Origin: Limnoraphis robusta CS-951 | GTDB lineage: Bacteria; Cyanobacteriota; Cyanobacteriia; Cyanobacteriales; Microcoleaceae | DNA length: 5,354 nucleotides | Assembly: GCF_000972705.2 (NCBI RefSeq) | Contig: NZ_LATL02000357.1 | Span: 1 to 5,354, forward strand | Reading direction: 5' to 3' | Shown: piece by piece, positions 1-5,354 of the stretch | Layout: the number at the start of each line of letters is the position of its first letter | Numbering within the stretch: the stretch's first letter is position 1 | Program-made: the position numbers and the translations under genes | The notes under the pieces: model-generated | What the model saw: only the letters and a program-made list of their open reading frames with translations | What the model was told of the DNA's origin: nothing | Database searches by the model: none

Positions 1-40
1 TTGGAGAATCCCCTTGCTTTAGAAATGGGGAGTATGTCAA
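1..40 (+). mobile_element. Right end of an IS200/IS605-family element (partial, element body outside window)
   Basis: The first 40 bases have the layout of the right end of IS200/IS605 (TnpB-type) elements common in cyanobacteria: a GGAGAATCCCC lead-in, a short subterminal hairpin and a GGGGAGTATGTCAA terminus. The hairpin pairs T9-C13 with G27-A31. The inner stem is imperfect, with a T14/T26 mismatch or bulge, so the end may be slightly decayed. In this family the transposase acts on single-stranded DNA, recognises such hairpins and leaves no target duplication, so none is expected. A plus-strand frame is open from base 1 to a TAG at 73-75 and could be the tail of tnpB reading through the end, but it is too short to identify. 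The body of the element would lie to the left. Recognition rests on the terminal pattern only; no transposase is visible. Confidence 0.55.
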
Positions 41-138
41 ATCATGAGGTTGACTCCCAACCAGTAAAGCAATAGAACACCAATCACAATAGACCAGGGA
101 AGTAATCGGTTAGCAAAAGGGAATTGAGATTTTGCCAT
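37..138 (-). CDS. Short ORF with one membrane helix, probably the N-terminal stub of a gene cut by the IS end
   Basis: This 33-codon minus-strand ORF starts with ATG at 138 and stops with TGA at 37-39. It is preceded by a strong ribosome binding site (GAGGTGA, 145-151, six bases from the ATG), which is the best reason to think it is a true gene start. The protein begins MAKSQFPFANRLLPW, with basic residues K3 and R11, and continues into one hydrophobic stretch of about 18 residues from W15 (WSIVIGVLLLYWLGV). That is typical of an N-in signal anchor or single-pass membrane segment. Its last codons fall exactly on the IS-like terminus, and the stop codon is made of IS bases, so the original reading frame probably continued and was cut off. 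It overlaps the last 29 bases of the truncated rnj frame. I do not recognise the family. It could also be a genuine mini-protein. Confidence 0.4.
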   Translation of the reverse strand: MAKSQFPFANRLLPWSIVIGVLLLYWLGVNLMI

Positions 139-1276
139 AGAAACTCACCTCTGTCACAAACATCATTAATTTATCAATGGTGTTAACAACAGCGATAGTA
201 TTACCCGGAATGGGGTTCGCAGAAAAGACAACCGTATCGCCTCTTTTGATGCTAATTTGTCGATGAGCGCCGTGAGCAATGCGAGTTAAAGCGGATAGGG
301 GTTCTCCTTGTGATCCAGTCGTCAGAATTAACACCTTGTCATCTGGTGTATCTCGCAATGAGTTCAGAGGAATGAATAAGTCATCCCGGCATTTGATATA
401 ACCTAAATTTCGGGCATGGGCGATCACATTCAACATCGACCGACCGACAACGGCCACTGCACGACCTTGTTTTTGGGCAATACTGAGAATAATATTTAGC
501 CGATGTACCGAAGACGCAAAGGTTGTCACTAAAATGCGTCCAGGTGCTTGTGCAAAAATCCGATCTAAGTTGGGATAAACTGAACTTTCAGACGGGGTAA
601 ATCCGGGAGATTCTGCATTGGTCGAATCACTCAACAAGCAGTGAACGCCTTTTTCGCCATATTCTGCAAGTCGTTGAAAGTCAAAGAATTCGCCATCAAC
701 AGGCGTGTGATCAACTTTGAAGTCTCCCGTGTGAATAACAACTCCGACCGGGGTATTAATCGCAACGGTGAAACTATCAGCAATAGAGTGAGTATTACGG
801 ATATATTCAACTAAGAAACTCTTGCCAATTCTGACAATTTCTCGGGGACGAACGGTTCTTAATTCGGTGCGATCTGAGACTCCGGCTTCTTCTAATTTCC
901 CTTGAAGTAATGCCATCGCTAGTCGAGGGCCATAAATCACCGGAACATCAAATTGTTTGAGGTGAAACGGAATTCCACCGATATGATCTTCGTGACCGTG
1001 AGTGACGATCATGCCTTTAATTTTATGGCGATTTTCCCGCAGGTAGGTGACATCTGGGAGGACGATATTAACGCCGTGCATTCCATCAGTCGGAAAGGCA
1101 AGTCCGGCATCTAAAAGGATAATTTCATCGTCATATTCAAACACGCAGGTATTCTTGCCAATTTCATGCAAACCGCCTAAAGGAATTATCTTTAAGCCAG
1201 TACCATCGCTTTTGCTGATCGGTTTCCTTACTGAAGTTTTACTTTTAATGATGGGTGTTGTTCCGCTTTTAATCAT
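110..1276 (-). CDS. rnj: Ribonuclease J, 3'-truncated (probable broken gene)
   Basis: This encodes the N-terminal two thirds of RNase J, the metallo-beta-lactamase/beta-CASP nuclease of mRNA decay and RNA maturation. After a variable, basic N-terminal extension of about 28 residues comes the lactamase core. The metal-binding HGHEDH is at 93-98, the His of NTHSIADS at 163 and the Asp of HTGDFKVD at 185. The beta-CASP part follows, with LLSDSTNAE (214-222), TTGSQGEP (319-326) and FSANPIPGN (351-359). The family resemblance ends after IDKLMM (residues 367-372). The next 16 residues are unrelated and end at TAA (110-112). Cyanobacterial RNase J is usually about 550-650 residues; this frame has 388 and lacks the later histidine motif (HGEH type), which supplies a metal ligand, and the C-terminal domain. 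It is therefore unlikely to be active. The ATG is supported by AAGGA at 1281-1285. It lies 158 bases behind dapA on the same strand. No other frame to the left holds the missing part, so a simple frameshift is excluded. Confidence 0.92.
   Translation of the reverse strand: MIKSGTTPIIKSKTSVRKPISKSDGTGLKIIPLGGLHEIGKNTCVFEYDDEIILLDAGLAFPTDGMHGVNIVLPDVTYLRENRHKIKGMIVTHGHEDHIGGIPFHLKQFDVPVIYGPRLAMALLQGKLEEAGVSDRTELRTVRPREIVRIGKSFLVEYIRNTHSIADSFTVAINTPVGVVIHTGDFKVDHTPVDGEFFDFQRLAEYGEKGVHCLLSDSTNAESPGFTPSESSVYPNLDRIFAQAPGRILVTTFASSVHRLNIILSIAQKQGRAVAVVGRSMLNVIAHARNLGYIKCRDDLFIPLNSLRDTPDDKVLILTTGSQGEPLSALTRIAHGAHRQISIKRGDTVVFSANPIPGNTIAVVNTIDKLMMFVTEVSFYGKISIPFC
145..151 (-). promoter_or_regulatory. 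Ribosome binding site of the short membrane ORF
   Basis: On the minus strand GAGGTGA lies six bases before the ATG at 138. It is one of the strongest Shine-Dalgarno matches in the window. It lies inside the foreign tail of the rnj frame, which argues that the sequence left of about 155 came from the start region of another gene. Confidence 0.5.
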
Positions 1277-1280
1277 GTTT

Positions 1281-1285
1281 TCCTT
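1281..1285 (-). promoter_or_regulatory. Ribosome binding site of rnj
   Basis: AAGGA on the minus strand lies four bases before the ATG at 1276 and supports this start. Upstream of it the dapA-rnj spacer is A/T-rich. Confidence 0.55.
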
Positions 1286-1318
1286 TTGGTGTGAAAGTTT
1301 ATGGTTTAACGATGAACT

Positions 1319-1346
1319 TCGATAGCTGAAAGTTAATCTGAGTCAA
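1319..1346 (-). promoter_or_regulatory. Possible promoter for rnj
   Basis: In the 158-base dapA-rnj spacer, TTGACT (1341-1346 on the minus strand) matches the -35 consensus at five of six bases. TATCGA (1319-1324), 16 bases downstream, is a weak -10 (three of six). This would put a transcription start about 35-40 bases before the rnj ATG and allow rnj to be expressed independently of dapA. The -10 is poor and no terminator separates the genes, so read-through from dapA is equally possible. Confidence 0.22.
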
Positions 1347-1434
1347 AAACTCGATCAATAAAACTTTTATCAACTAACGACAAAATGTTCATAGATATTC
1401 AGTTGTCTGAAACTTTACTTTTTTTATTTTGCCT

Positions 1435-2325
1435 TTAAGCTTTGAGCAAATTGAGTTCACTTAAGACTTGCTGCAATTGTTGGGTTACTTCAGGAGGGGG
1501 GTCACACAGGGGGGGGCGAGTATGACCGACTTTCCAGCCTTGCAGCTTCAGGGCTGTTTTCACCGGAATGGGGTTCGTCACGACAAAAAGTGCCTTGAAT
1601 AGTCCTAAGAGTTTCAGATGAGTTTCAGTGGCGACTTGCACGCTTCCTGCTTCAAAGGCCTGAATCATCTGCTGTAATCGATCTCCGACTAAATGACTCG
1701 CAACACTCACCACTCCAATACCACCCACTGCCAGTATAGGCAATGTTAGAGAATCATCTCCAGAGTAGATCTTAAATTCTGGTGGTGTCAAGCGTCGAAT
1801 TTGACTCACTTGGTCTAAACTGCCGCTCGCTTCCTTAATTGCGACAATGTTAGAGATTTCCGCTAAACGAGCTACTGTTTCCGGTTGTAGACTCTGGCTG
1901 GTACGACCGGGGACATTGTACAGCATCATCGGTAAATCGGGACTGGCTTGTGCGATCGCCCTAAAATGTTGATACAACCCTTCTTGGGGAGGTTTGTTGT
2001 AATAGGGAACCACTTGCAACGATCCGTCTAACCCTAGTTTAGCAGCTTTTTGGGTTGCTTCGATCGCCTCAGAAGTACAATTTGATCCGGTTCCGGCCAT
2101 AACTTTGGCTTTGGAAGAAACCGATGACTGCACAACTTTAAAGAGTTCGTACTCTTCTGACCAACTCAGTGTGGGAGACTCCCCTGTTGTTCCACAGACA
2201 ACTAGGGTATCTGTGCCATGCTCAACCAAATGAGCTGCCAACTGTTCTGCCACTTCATAGTTGACACTTCCATCCTCCTTAAACGGCGTAATCATCGCCG
2301 TCATCACCTTTCCAAAACTTACCAT
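1435..2325 (-). CDS. dapA: 4-hydroxy-tetrahydrodipicolinate synthase (DapA)
   Basis: DapA condenses pyruvate with L-aspartate-4-semialdehyde to 4-hydroxy-tetrahydrodipicolinate. This is the committed step towards meso-diaminopimelate for peptidoglycan and towards lysine, in the cytoplasm. At 296 residues it is full length for this TIM-barrel class I aldolase. The Schiff-base lysine is K164 in [10 protein letters not shown]136 in MLYNVPGRT is the proton-relay tyrosine, with T47 of CGTTGES and Y109 of VPYYNKP completing the triad, and R141 is the substrate-carboxylate arginine. The ATG at 2325 has only a weak AAGG three bases upstream. M8 is a possible internal start, but the VSFGKV N-terminus fits cyanobacterial relatives. 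The gene lies 123 bases behind asd, which makes its substrate, so co-transcription is likely. Near the C-terminus the coding strand holds C8 and C6 runs (residues about 271-278), but the frame stays intact. Confidence 0.98.
   Translation of the reverse strand: MVSFGKVMTAMITPFKEDGSVNYEVAEQLAAHLVEHGTDTLVVCGTTGESPTLSWSEEYELFKVVQSSVSSKAKVMAGTGSNCTSEAIEATQKAAKLGLDGSLQVVPYYNKPPQEGLYQHFRAIAQASPDLPMMLYNVPGRTSQSLQPETVARLAEISNIVAIKEASGSLDQVSQIRRLTPPEFKIYSGDDSLTLPILAVGGIGVVSVASHLVGDRLQQMIQAFEAGSVQVATETHLKLLGLFKALFVVTNPIPVKTALKLQGWKVGHTRPPLCDPPPEVTQQLQQVLSELNLLKA
1952..1959. repeat. HIP1 octamer GCGATCGC (inside dapA)
   Basis: This is an exact copy of the palindromic HIP1 octamer, which is strongly over-represented in many cyanobacterial genomes. 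It lies within the dapA coding sequence and supports the cyanobacterial assignment. It implies no specific local function. Confidence 0.75.
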
Positions 2326-2448
2326 CTGCCTTAAGATCAGTTGTGCTGTTTCTTCTGTTTATCTTTCCGAATCGCCTCACTTATTTGAGTTGCGGTTGAC
2401 CTGTTGGAGCGTTCCCAAGCTTTTCCGGGTCGGGGTGCAAACCTCTAT

Positions 2449-3492
2449 TTAATGACTAGCGACTAAAGATGAACGCCCTAAAAGATTTTTTGCGACTAAT
2501 AACTCAGCGATTTGTACAGCGTTCAATGCTGCTCCTTTACGAACTTGATCGCCACTGAGCCATAGTTCTAACCCACAAGGATGAGAAATATCCTGGCGGA
2601 TACGACCGACTAATACGGGATCTCGACCCGTTGCATCGATGGGCATGGGGAAATAATTGGCCTGCCAGTCTTCTCGCAGTTCGACCCCTGGAGCTTGAGA
2701 GAGAACCTCGAGCGCTTTTGCCACACTAAAAGGCTCGTCAAACTCTAGATTAATCGCTTCAGAATGGGCGCGAAGTACGGGAACCCGCACACAAGTTGCA
2801 GAAATTCTCAAGTCTTCGACTCCGAAGATTTTCCGAGTTTCATGCACCATTTTCATTTCTTCTTGGCAATATCCCGACTCATTCAAGGGAGAATTATGAG
2901 GGAATAAGTTAAAAGCCAAGGGATAGGGAAAAATTTCCGTCTGGGGAGTTTCTCCCTGCAAAATGGCGAGGGCTTGGGCTTTGAGTTCATCCATCGCTCT
3001 AGCCCCGGCACCACTGGCGGACTGATAGGTCGAAACAACGATGCGGCGAATGGGCTGCACTTGATACAATGGCCAAACCGCCACAGCCATCAAGATCGTT
3101 GTACAGTTGGGGTTGGCAATAATCCCCTGGTGAGAGGCCGCCGCCTCTGGGTTGACTTCCGGGACAATCAGGGGCACCTGTGCATCCATTCTAAACGCAC
3201 TGGAGTTGTCAATCACCACAGCCCCTGCTTCTACTGCCCGCGCCGCCCACTGTTTAGACGTCGTTGCACCGGCCGAAGCCAAAACCAAATCTACCTGATC
3301 AAATGACTGATCGTTAACGGCTTCTACCGCTATTTTTTCCTCCTTAAACCGCAGTTGAGTCCCTGCCGAACGCGACGAGGCCAACAGCTTCAACTCGGCG
3401 ACTGGAAAGTTGCGACTATCCAACAATTCCAGCAATTCAGTTCCCACTGCACCTGTCGCGCCTAAAATAGCAACTCGGTAAGACTTAGACAA
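2449..3492 (-). CDS. asd: Aspartate-semialdehyde dehydrogenase (Asd)
   Basis: Asd reduces L-aspartyl-4-phosphate with NADPH to L-aspartate-4-semialdehyde, the branch-point intermediate for lysine/diaminopimelate, threonine and methionine. The 347-residue protein is full length. It has an N-terminal nucleotide-binding GATGAVG (11-17), SSAFRMD with the phosphate-binding R101, the nucleophilic C130 in NPNCTT, Q157 in STYQSASGAG and the catalytic H243 in RVPVLRAHSE. The late GDQVRKGAALNAVQ motif (314-327) is also present. The start is a TTG codon (3490-3492). A GGAGGG ribosome binding site (3502-3507) lies nine bases upstream and no in-frame ATG lies nearby; the ATG at 3512 is in another frame. 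It is first in a leftward run asd-dapA-rnj, and its product feeds DapA directly. It is divergent from tig. No truncation or frameshift is seen. Confidence 0.98.
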   Translation of the reverse strand: MSKSYRVAILGATGAVGTELLELLDSRNFPVAELKLLASSRSAGTQLRFKEEKIAVEAVNDQSFDQVDLVLASAGATTSKQWAARAVEAGAVVIDNSSAFRMDAQVPLIVPEVNPEAAASHQGIIANPNCTTILMAVAVWPLYQVQPIRRIVVSTYQSASGAGARAMDELKAQALAILQGETPQTEIFPYPLAFNLFPHNSPLNESGYCQEEMKMVHETRKIFGVEDLRISATCVRVPVLRAHSEAINLEFDEPFSVAKALEVLSQAPGVELREDWQANYFPMPIDATGRDPVLVGRIRQDISHPCGLELWLSGDQVRKGAALNAVQIAELLVAKNLLGRSSLVASH

Positions 3493-3501
3493 AGTTCAAA
3501 A

Positions 3502-3507
3502 CCCTCC
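3502..3507 (-). promoter_or_regulatory. Ribosome binding site fixing the TTG start of asd
   Basis: GGAGGG on the minus strand sits nine bases before the TTG at 3492. It is a near-complete anti-Shine-Dalgarno match and is the evidence for choosing the TTG over other codons. Confidence 0.65.
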
Positions 3508-3551
3508 GCCATCGACAATTCTAAAATCAACCTGAAATTTCAATATCAAAA

Positions 3552-3581
3552 TTAATAACAAACAAAATCAGTAATCTACAA
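3552..3581 (-). promoter_or_regulatory. Possible asd promoter
   Basis: On the minus strand, TTGTAG (3576-3581) and TATTAA (3552-3557) are separated by 18 bases in an A/T-rich stretch 60-90 bases before the asd start. Three and four of six bases match the sigma-70 consensus, so this is only a weak candidate for the promoter of the asd-dapA-rnj run. Confidence 0.2.
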
Positions 3582-3691
3582 TAGGAATCTGGATCTAAAA
3601 TCGCTTCTCAGAGCCACTGAACGCTACCAAGAGCGAGATTGGCTATCTCTAAAGAGGAAACTGAGGGGCAGCTTGTCGCTCACAACCCGTT

Positions 3692-3699
3692 GCGATCGC
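3692..3699. repeat. HIP1 octamer GCGATCGC (asd-tig spacer)
   Basis: This is a second exact HIP1 palindrome, in the intergenic region ahead of tig. It is a genome-wide cyanobacterial signature and is not evidence of a local operator by itself. Confidence 0.75.
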
Positions 3700-3722
3700 G
3701 AGATAAGATACAATTGCACATC

Positions 3723-3736
3723 TAGTCGATAGACTA
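3723..3736. repeat. Small inverted repeat TAGTC-GATA-GACTA
   Basis: A perfect five-base inverted repeat with a four-base spacer lies 72-85 bases before the tig ATG and just upstream of a possible -10 (TATAGT, 3750-3755). It could be an operator half-site pair or a small RNA hairpin in the tig leader. An arm of this length also arises by chance. Confidence 0.2.
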
Positions 3737-3807
3737 ACTCATCCCAAATTATAGTTCCCCAGAATCAAAGTGTGTTGAGGGGTTATTGAGTTCAGAATAC
3801 CACAATT

Positions 3808-5250
3808 ATGAAAGTTACCCAGGAAAAACTTCCCGCTAGCCAGATTGGGCTAGATATCGAAATCTCACCGGAAATGTCCAAGAACGCTTACGAGCAGGTG
3901 ATTCGTCAATATGCTCGTTCGGTTAATATTCCTGGGTTCCGGAAAGGGAAAGTCCCCCGCCATATTCTCGTCCAACGCTTAGGAGTTGATCGAATTAAAG
4001 CGGCGGCTTTGGATGATTTGATGCAGCAGTGCTTACCCAAAGCCGTTGAACAGGAAAACATCCCTGCCATTGGGAGTTTTGAACTCCGGGGCGATGTTGA
4101 ACAATTGGTCGCCCAGTACGAACCCGGACAACTTCTAACCATTAAAGCGGCGGTTGATGTCGCCCCCGAAGTCAAACTTGGCCAATATACTGGCTTAACG
4201 GTACAAGCCGAAGAAATCAAATCCGATCCGGCTCGGGTGGATCAAGTGTTAGAACAGGAACAAGCCAAGTTAGCCACGTTAATTCCGGTGGAAAACCGAC
4301 CCGCTCAAACGGGTGATATGGCGTTTGTGGACTTCAAAGGTGTATTTGCGACTGTTGGCGAAGACGGAGAACCCCAGGAAATTCCAGGGGGTCAAGCGGA
4401 AAACTTCCAAGTAGAGTTAGCAGAAGGACAATTTATTCCCGGTTTTACCGAAGGAATGATTGGCATGAACCCCGGTGAAACCAAAGAACTTCAGGTCAAA
4501 TTTCCTGATGATTATGGCAATGAGGAATTAGCCGGACAGCCTGCGGTATTTACCATTACCTTGAACGAACTCAAGGAAAAAGAACTTCCCGAGCTTGATG
4601 ATGAATTCGCCGAAGAAGTCAGTGAGTTTAGCACCTTAGCCGAACTTCGCGAGTCCTTAGAGAAGCGATTTCAACAGGAAGCCGAAGATCAAACGACTGC
4701 CAACAAACATAAGGCTTTAATTGAGGCAATTGTCGCAGATCTTGAGGTCGAAATACCGGAAACGATGATTCGACAAGAAGTTGATCAAGTGCTGACCCAG
4801 CAAGCCATGCAGTTGAGTCAAATGGGAGTCGATATTAAACGGCTGTTTACCCAAGAGATGATTCCTCAAATGCGGGAGCGTTCTCGTCCCCAAGCCATTG
4901 AACAGCTTAAGCAGTCTTTGGCCCTCAAGGAAATTGCCAAGCAAGAATCTATTACGGTTTCTGAGGAAGATATTAAAGCCGAAGAAACTAAAGCAATGGA
5001 ACAATTGCAGGGACAAGAGGTTGATCTAGATCGGTTGCGCGAAGTGGTCACAGAAGACTTACTGAAGAAAAAGACCTATGCTTGGTTAGAGGAAAACTGC
5101 ACAATAGAGTTGGTTCCGGAAGGGTCTTTAACTCAGTCAGAGGAGTCTGAGCAGCCGGAAACTTCAGAAGAAACCTCTGAGGTGGAAGTCGAAGTCTTGA
5201 CTTCTGAGTCTACAGAAACTTCTGCTGAGTCAGAGAGCGTTTCTGAGTGA
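3808..5250 (+). CDS. tig: Trigger factor (ribosome-associated chaperone / peptidyl-prolyl isomerase)
   Basis: Trigger factor binds near the ribosomal exit tunnel and assists folding of nascent chains. The 480-residue protein shows the full family layout. The N-terminal ribosome-binding domain (about 1-115) carries the signature GFRKGKVP at 43-50. An FKBP-type prolyl isomerase domain (about 165-255) includes GDMAFVDFKG, FIPGFTEGMIGM and a DDYGNEEL segment. A helical C-terminal chaperone domain (about 260-435) follows. After residue 438 comes a low-complexity tail of about 42 residues that is almost only S, E, T and V and strongly acidic; it is probably disordered. It makes the protein longer than the roughly 430 residues of E. 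coli TF. The ATG at 3808 lacks a clear Shine-Dalgarno sequence, but the N-terminus MKVTQEKLP fits the family. It is divergent from asd. In cyanobacteria tig is usually followed by clpP and clpX, and the coding sequence ends 104 bases before the window edge. Confidence 0.98.
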   Translation: MKVTQEKLPASQIGLDIEISPEMSKNAYEQVIRQYARSVNIPGFRKGKVPRHILVQRLGVDRIKAAALDDLMQQCLPKAVEQENIPAIGSFELRGDVEQLVAQYEPGQLLTIKAAVDVAPEVKLGQYTGLTVQAEEIKSDPARVDQVLEQEQAKLATLIPVENRPAQTGDMAFVDFKGVFATVGEDGEPQEIPGGQAENFQVELAEGQFIPGFTEGMIGMNPGETKELQVKFPDDYGNEELAGQPAVFTITLNELKEKELPELDDEFAEEVSEFSTLAELRESLEKRFQQEAEDQTTANKHKALIEAIVADLEVEIPETMIRQEVDQVLTQQAMQLSQMGVDIKRLFTQEMIPQMRERSRPQAIEQLKQSLALKEIAKQESITVSEEDIKAEETKAMEQLQGQEVDLDRLREVVTEDLLKKKTYAWLEENCTIELVPEGSLTQSEESEQPETSEETSEVEVEVLTSESTETSAESESVSE

Positions 5251-5273
5251 TTTCTTGAACGTTTAAGGACTAG

Positions 5274-5333
5274 AAAGGGCTAATCCCCTAACCTGTTAAC
5301 GGGGAAAGGGGACAGCTAGCCTTTGGAAAGGCT
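5274..5333 (+). other. Nested, mutually exclusive hairpins downstream of tig
   Basis: AGCCTTT (5318-5324) can pair perfectly with AAAGGCT (5327-5333), though with only about four loop bases once the innermost pair is opened. The same segment extended by one base, TAGCCTTT (5317-5324), can instead pair with AAA-GGCTA (5274-5276 and 5278-5282, G5277 bulged). That longer stem encloses an inner hairpin TCCCC (5284-5288)/GGGGA (5301-5305), with a second GGGGA at 5308-5312 as alternative partner. No U-tract follows, so it is not a standard intrinsic terminator. It could be an RNA processing or regulatory leader for the next gene. Its CCCCTAACC...GGGGAAAGGGGA core also resembles short palindromic repeats scattered through cyanobacterial genomes. 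The pairings are visible in the sequence; the function is unknown. Confidence 0.3.
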
Positions 5334-5336
5334 GAA

Positions 5337-5352
5337 GTCAGCAAGTTCTGAC
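5337..5352 (+). other. Small hairpin GTCAG/CTGAC at the window edge
   Basis: GTCAG (5337-5341) and CTGAC (5348-5352) form a five-base stem with a six-base loop, directly after the previous structures. It would lie in the leader of whatever gene follows tig. The gene itself is not in the window. Confidence 0.2.
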
Positions 5353-5354
5353 AT

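Larger units (their letters stand above)
3493..3807. other. Divergent intergenic region between asd and tig
   Basis: These 315 bases hold no convincing gene and must carry the promoters of both asd (leftwards) and tig (rightwards). The asd-proximal half (about 3515-3600) is A/T-rich. The tig-proximal half has several short inverted repeats: GAGAT/ATCTC (3635-3639, 3645-3649), CTCT/AGAG (about 3647-3656) and TAGTC-GATA-GACTA (3723-3736). It also holds a HIP1 octamer. Possible -10 boxes for tig are TACAAT (3709-3714) and TATAGT (3750-3755), but neither has a good -35 at normal spacing. No clear ribosome binding site precedes the tig ATG; the nearest purine run, GAGGGG, is more than 20 bases upstream. 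Confidence 0.5.

Noticed and set aside
110..160. Frameshift as the cause of the short rnj frame
   Set aside because: No minus-strand frame in the 160 bases to the left encodes the expected continuation of RNase J. The sequence is truly different, not just out of frame.
140..165. Group II intron or intein start inside rnj
   Set aside because: The bases after the break do not start with the GTGCG-type intron boundary. The protein residue at the break is Phe, not the Cys or Ser expected of an intein, and the frame stops after 16 residues.
1047..1325. Plus-strand ORF opposite the rnj start
   Set aside because: It is antisense to a clearly conserved protein, has no ribosome binding site and shows no recognisable domain.
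1358..1370. ATAAAA-C-TTTTAT palindrome in the dapA-rnj spacer as a terminator
   Set aside because: The stem is only A/T with one loop base, so it cannot form a stable terminator hairpin. It is expected by chance in this A/T-rich spacer.
1395..1434. Intrinsic terminator after dapA
   Set aside because: There is an A-rich run just after the stop on the minus strand but no G/C hairpin and no U-tract in that direction.
3906..4220. Minus-strand ORF inside tig
   Set aside because: It is a shadow of the trigger factor frame. The same holds for the minus-strand frames around 4717-5051 and the plus-strand frames at 2261-2452 and 2974-3306.
1..5354. CRISPR array, tRNA, rRNA or defence cassette
   Set aside because: No regularly spaced direct repeats, cloverleaf or rRNA-like segments are visible, and all large frames are housekeeping genes.

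Overview
The window looks cyanobacterial. The protein families read as cyanobacterial versions, and two exact copies of the HIP1 octamer GCGATCGC (1952-1959, 3692-3699) support this. The gene order (tig divergent from asd-dapA-rnj) matches what I recall from Synechocystis and other cyanobacteria. I cannot name the genus. Codon use and base composition look even across the four main genes, so the core of the window reads as ordinary chromosome.

Layout from right to left: trigger factor (tig, 3808-5250, +) is followed by about 100 bases of hairpin-rich spacer in which no gene starts; clpP/clpX would be expected just beyond the window. Divergent from tig, across a 315-base intergenic region, three genes run leftwards on the minus strand: aspartate-semialdehyde dehydrogenase (asd, 2449-3492, TTG start), 4-hydroxy-tetrahydrodipicolinate synthase (dapA, 1435-2325) and ribonuclease J (rnj, 110-1276). 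Asd and DapA catalyse consecutive steps from aspartyl phosphate to the diaminopimelate/lysine precursor. RNase J is a metallo-beta-lactamase/beta-CASP RNA exo/endonuclease.

The left 160 bases are the unusual part. The rnj reading frame follows the family closely up to about residue 372 and then changes to 16 unrelated residues and a stop. It has lost the rest of the beta-CASP region, the last metal-ligand motif and the C-terminal domain. The sequence that replaces it contains a good ribosome binding site and a 33-codon ORF encoding one membrane helix. That ORF stops exactly where a sequence resembling the right end of an IS200/IS605-family element (1-40) begins. The left edge therefore looks like a rearranged, IS-associated junction, or an assembly chimera.

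I found no tRNA, rRNA, CRISPR array, toxin-antitoxin pair or defence gene. The window is mostly conserved housekeeping DNA, and the truncated rnj junction is the main thing to follow up.
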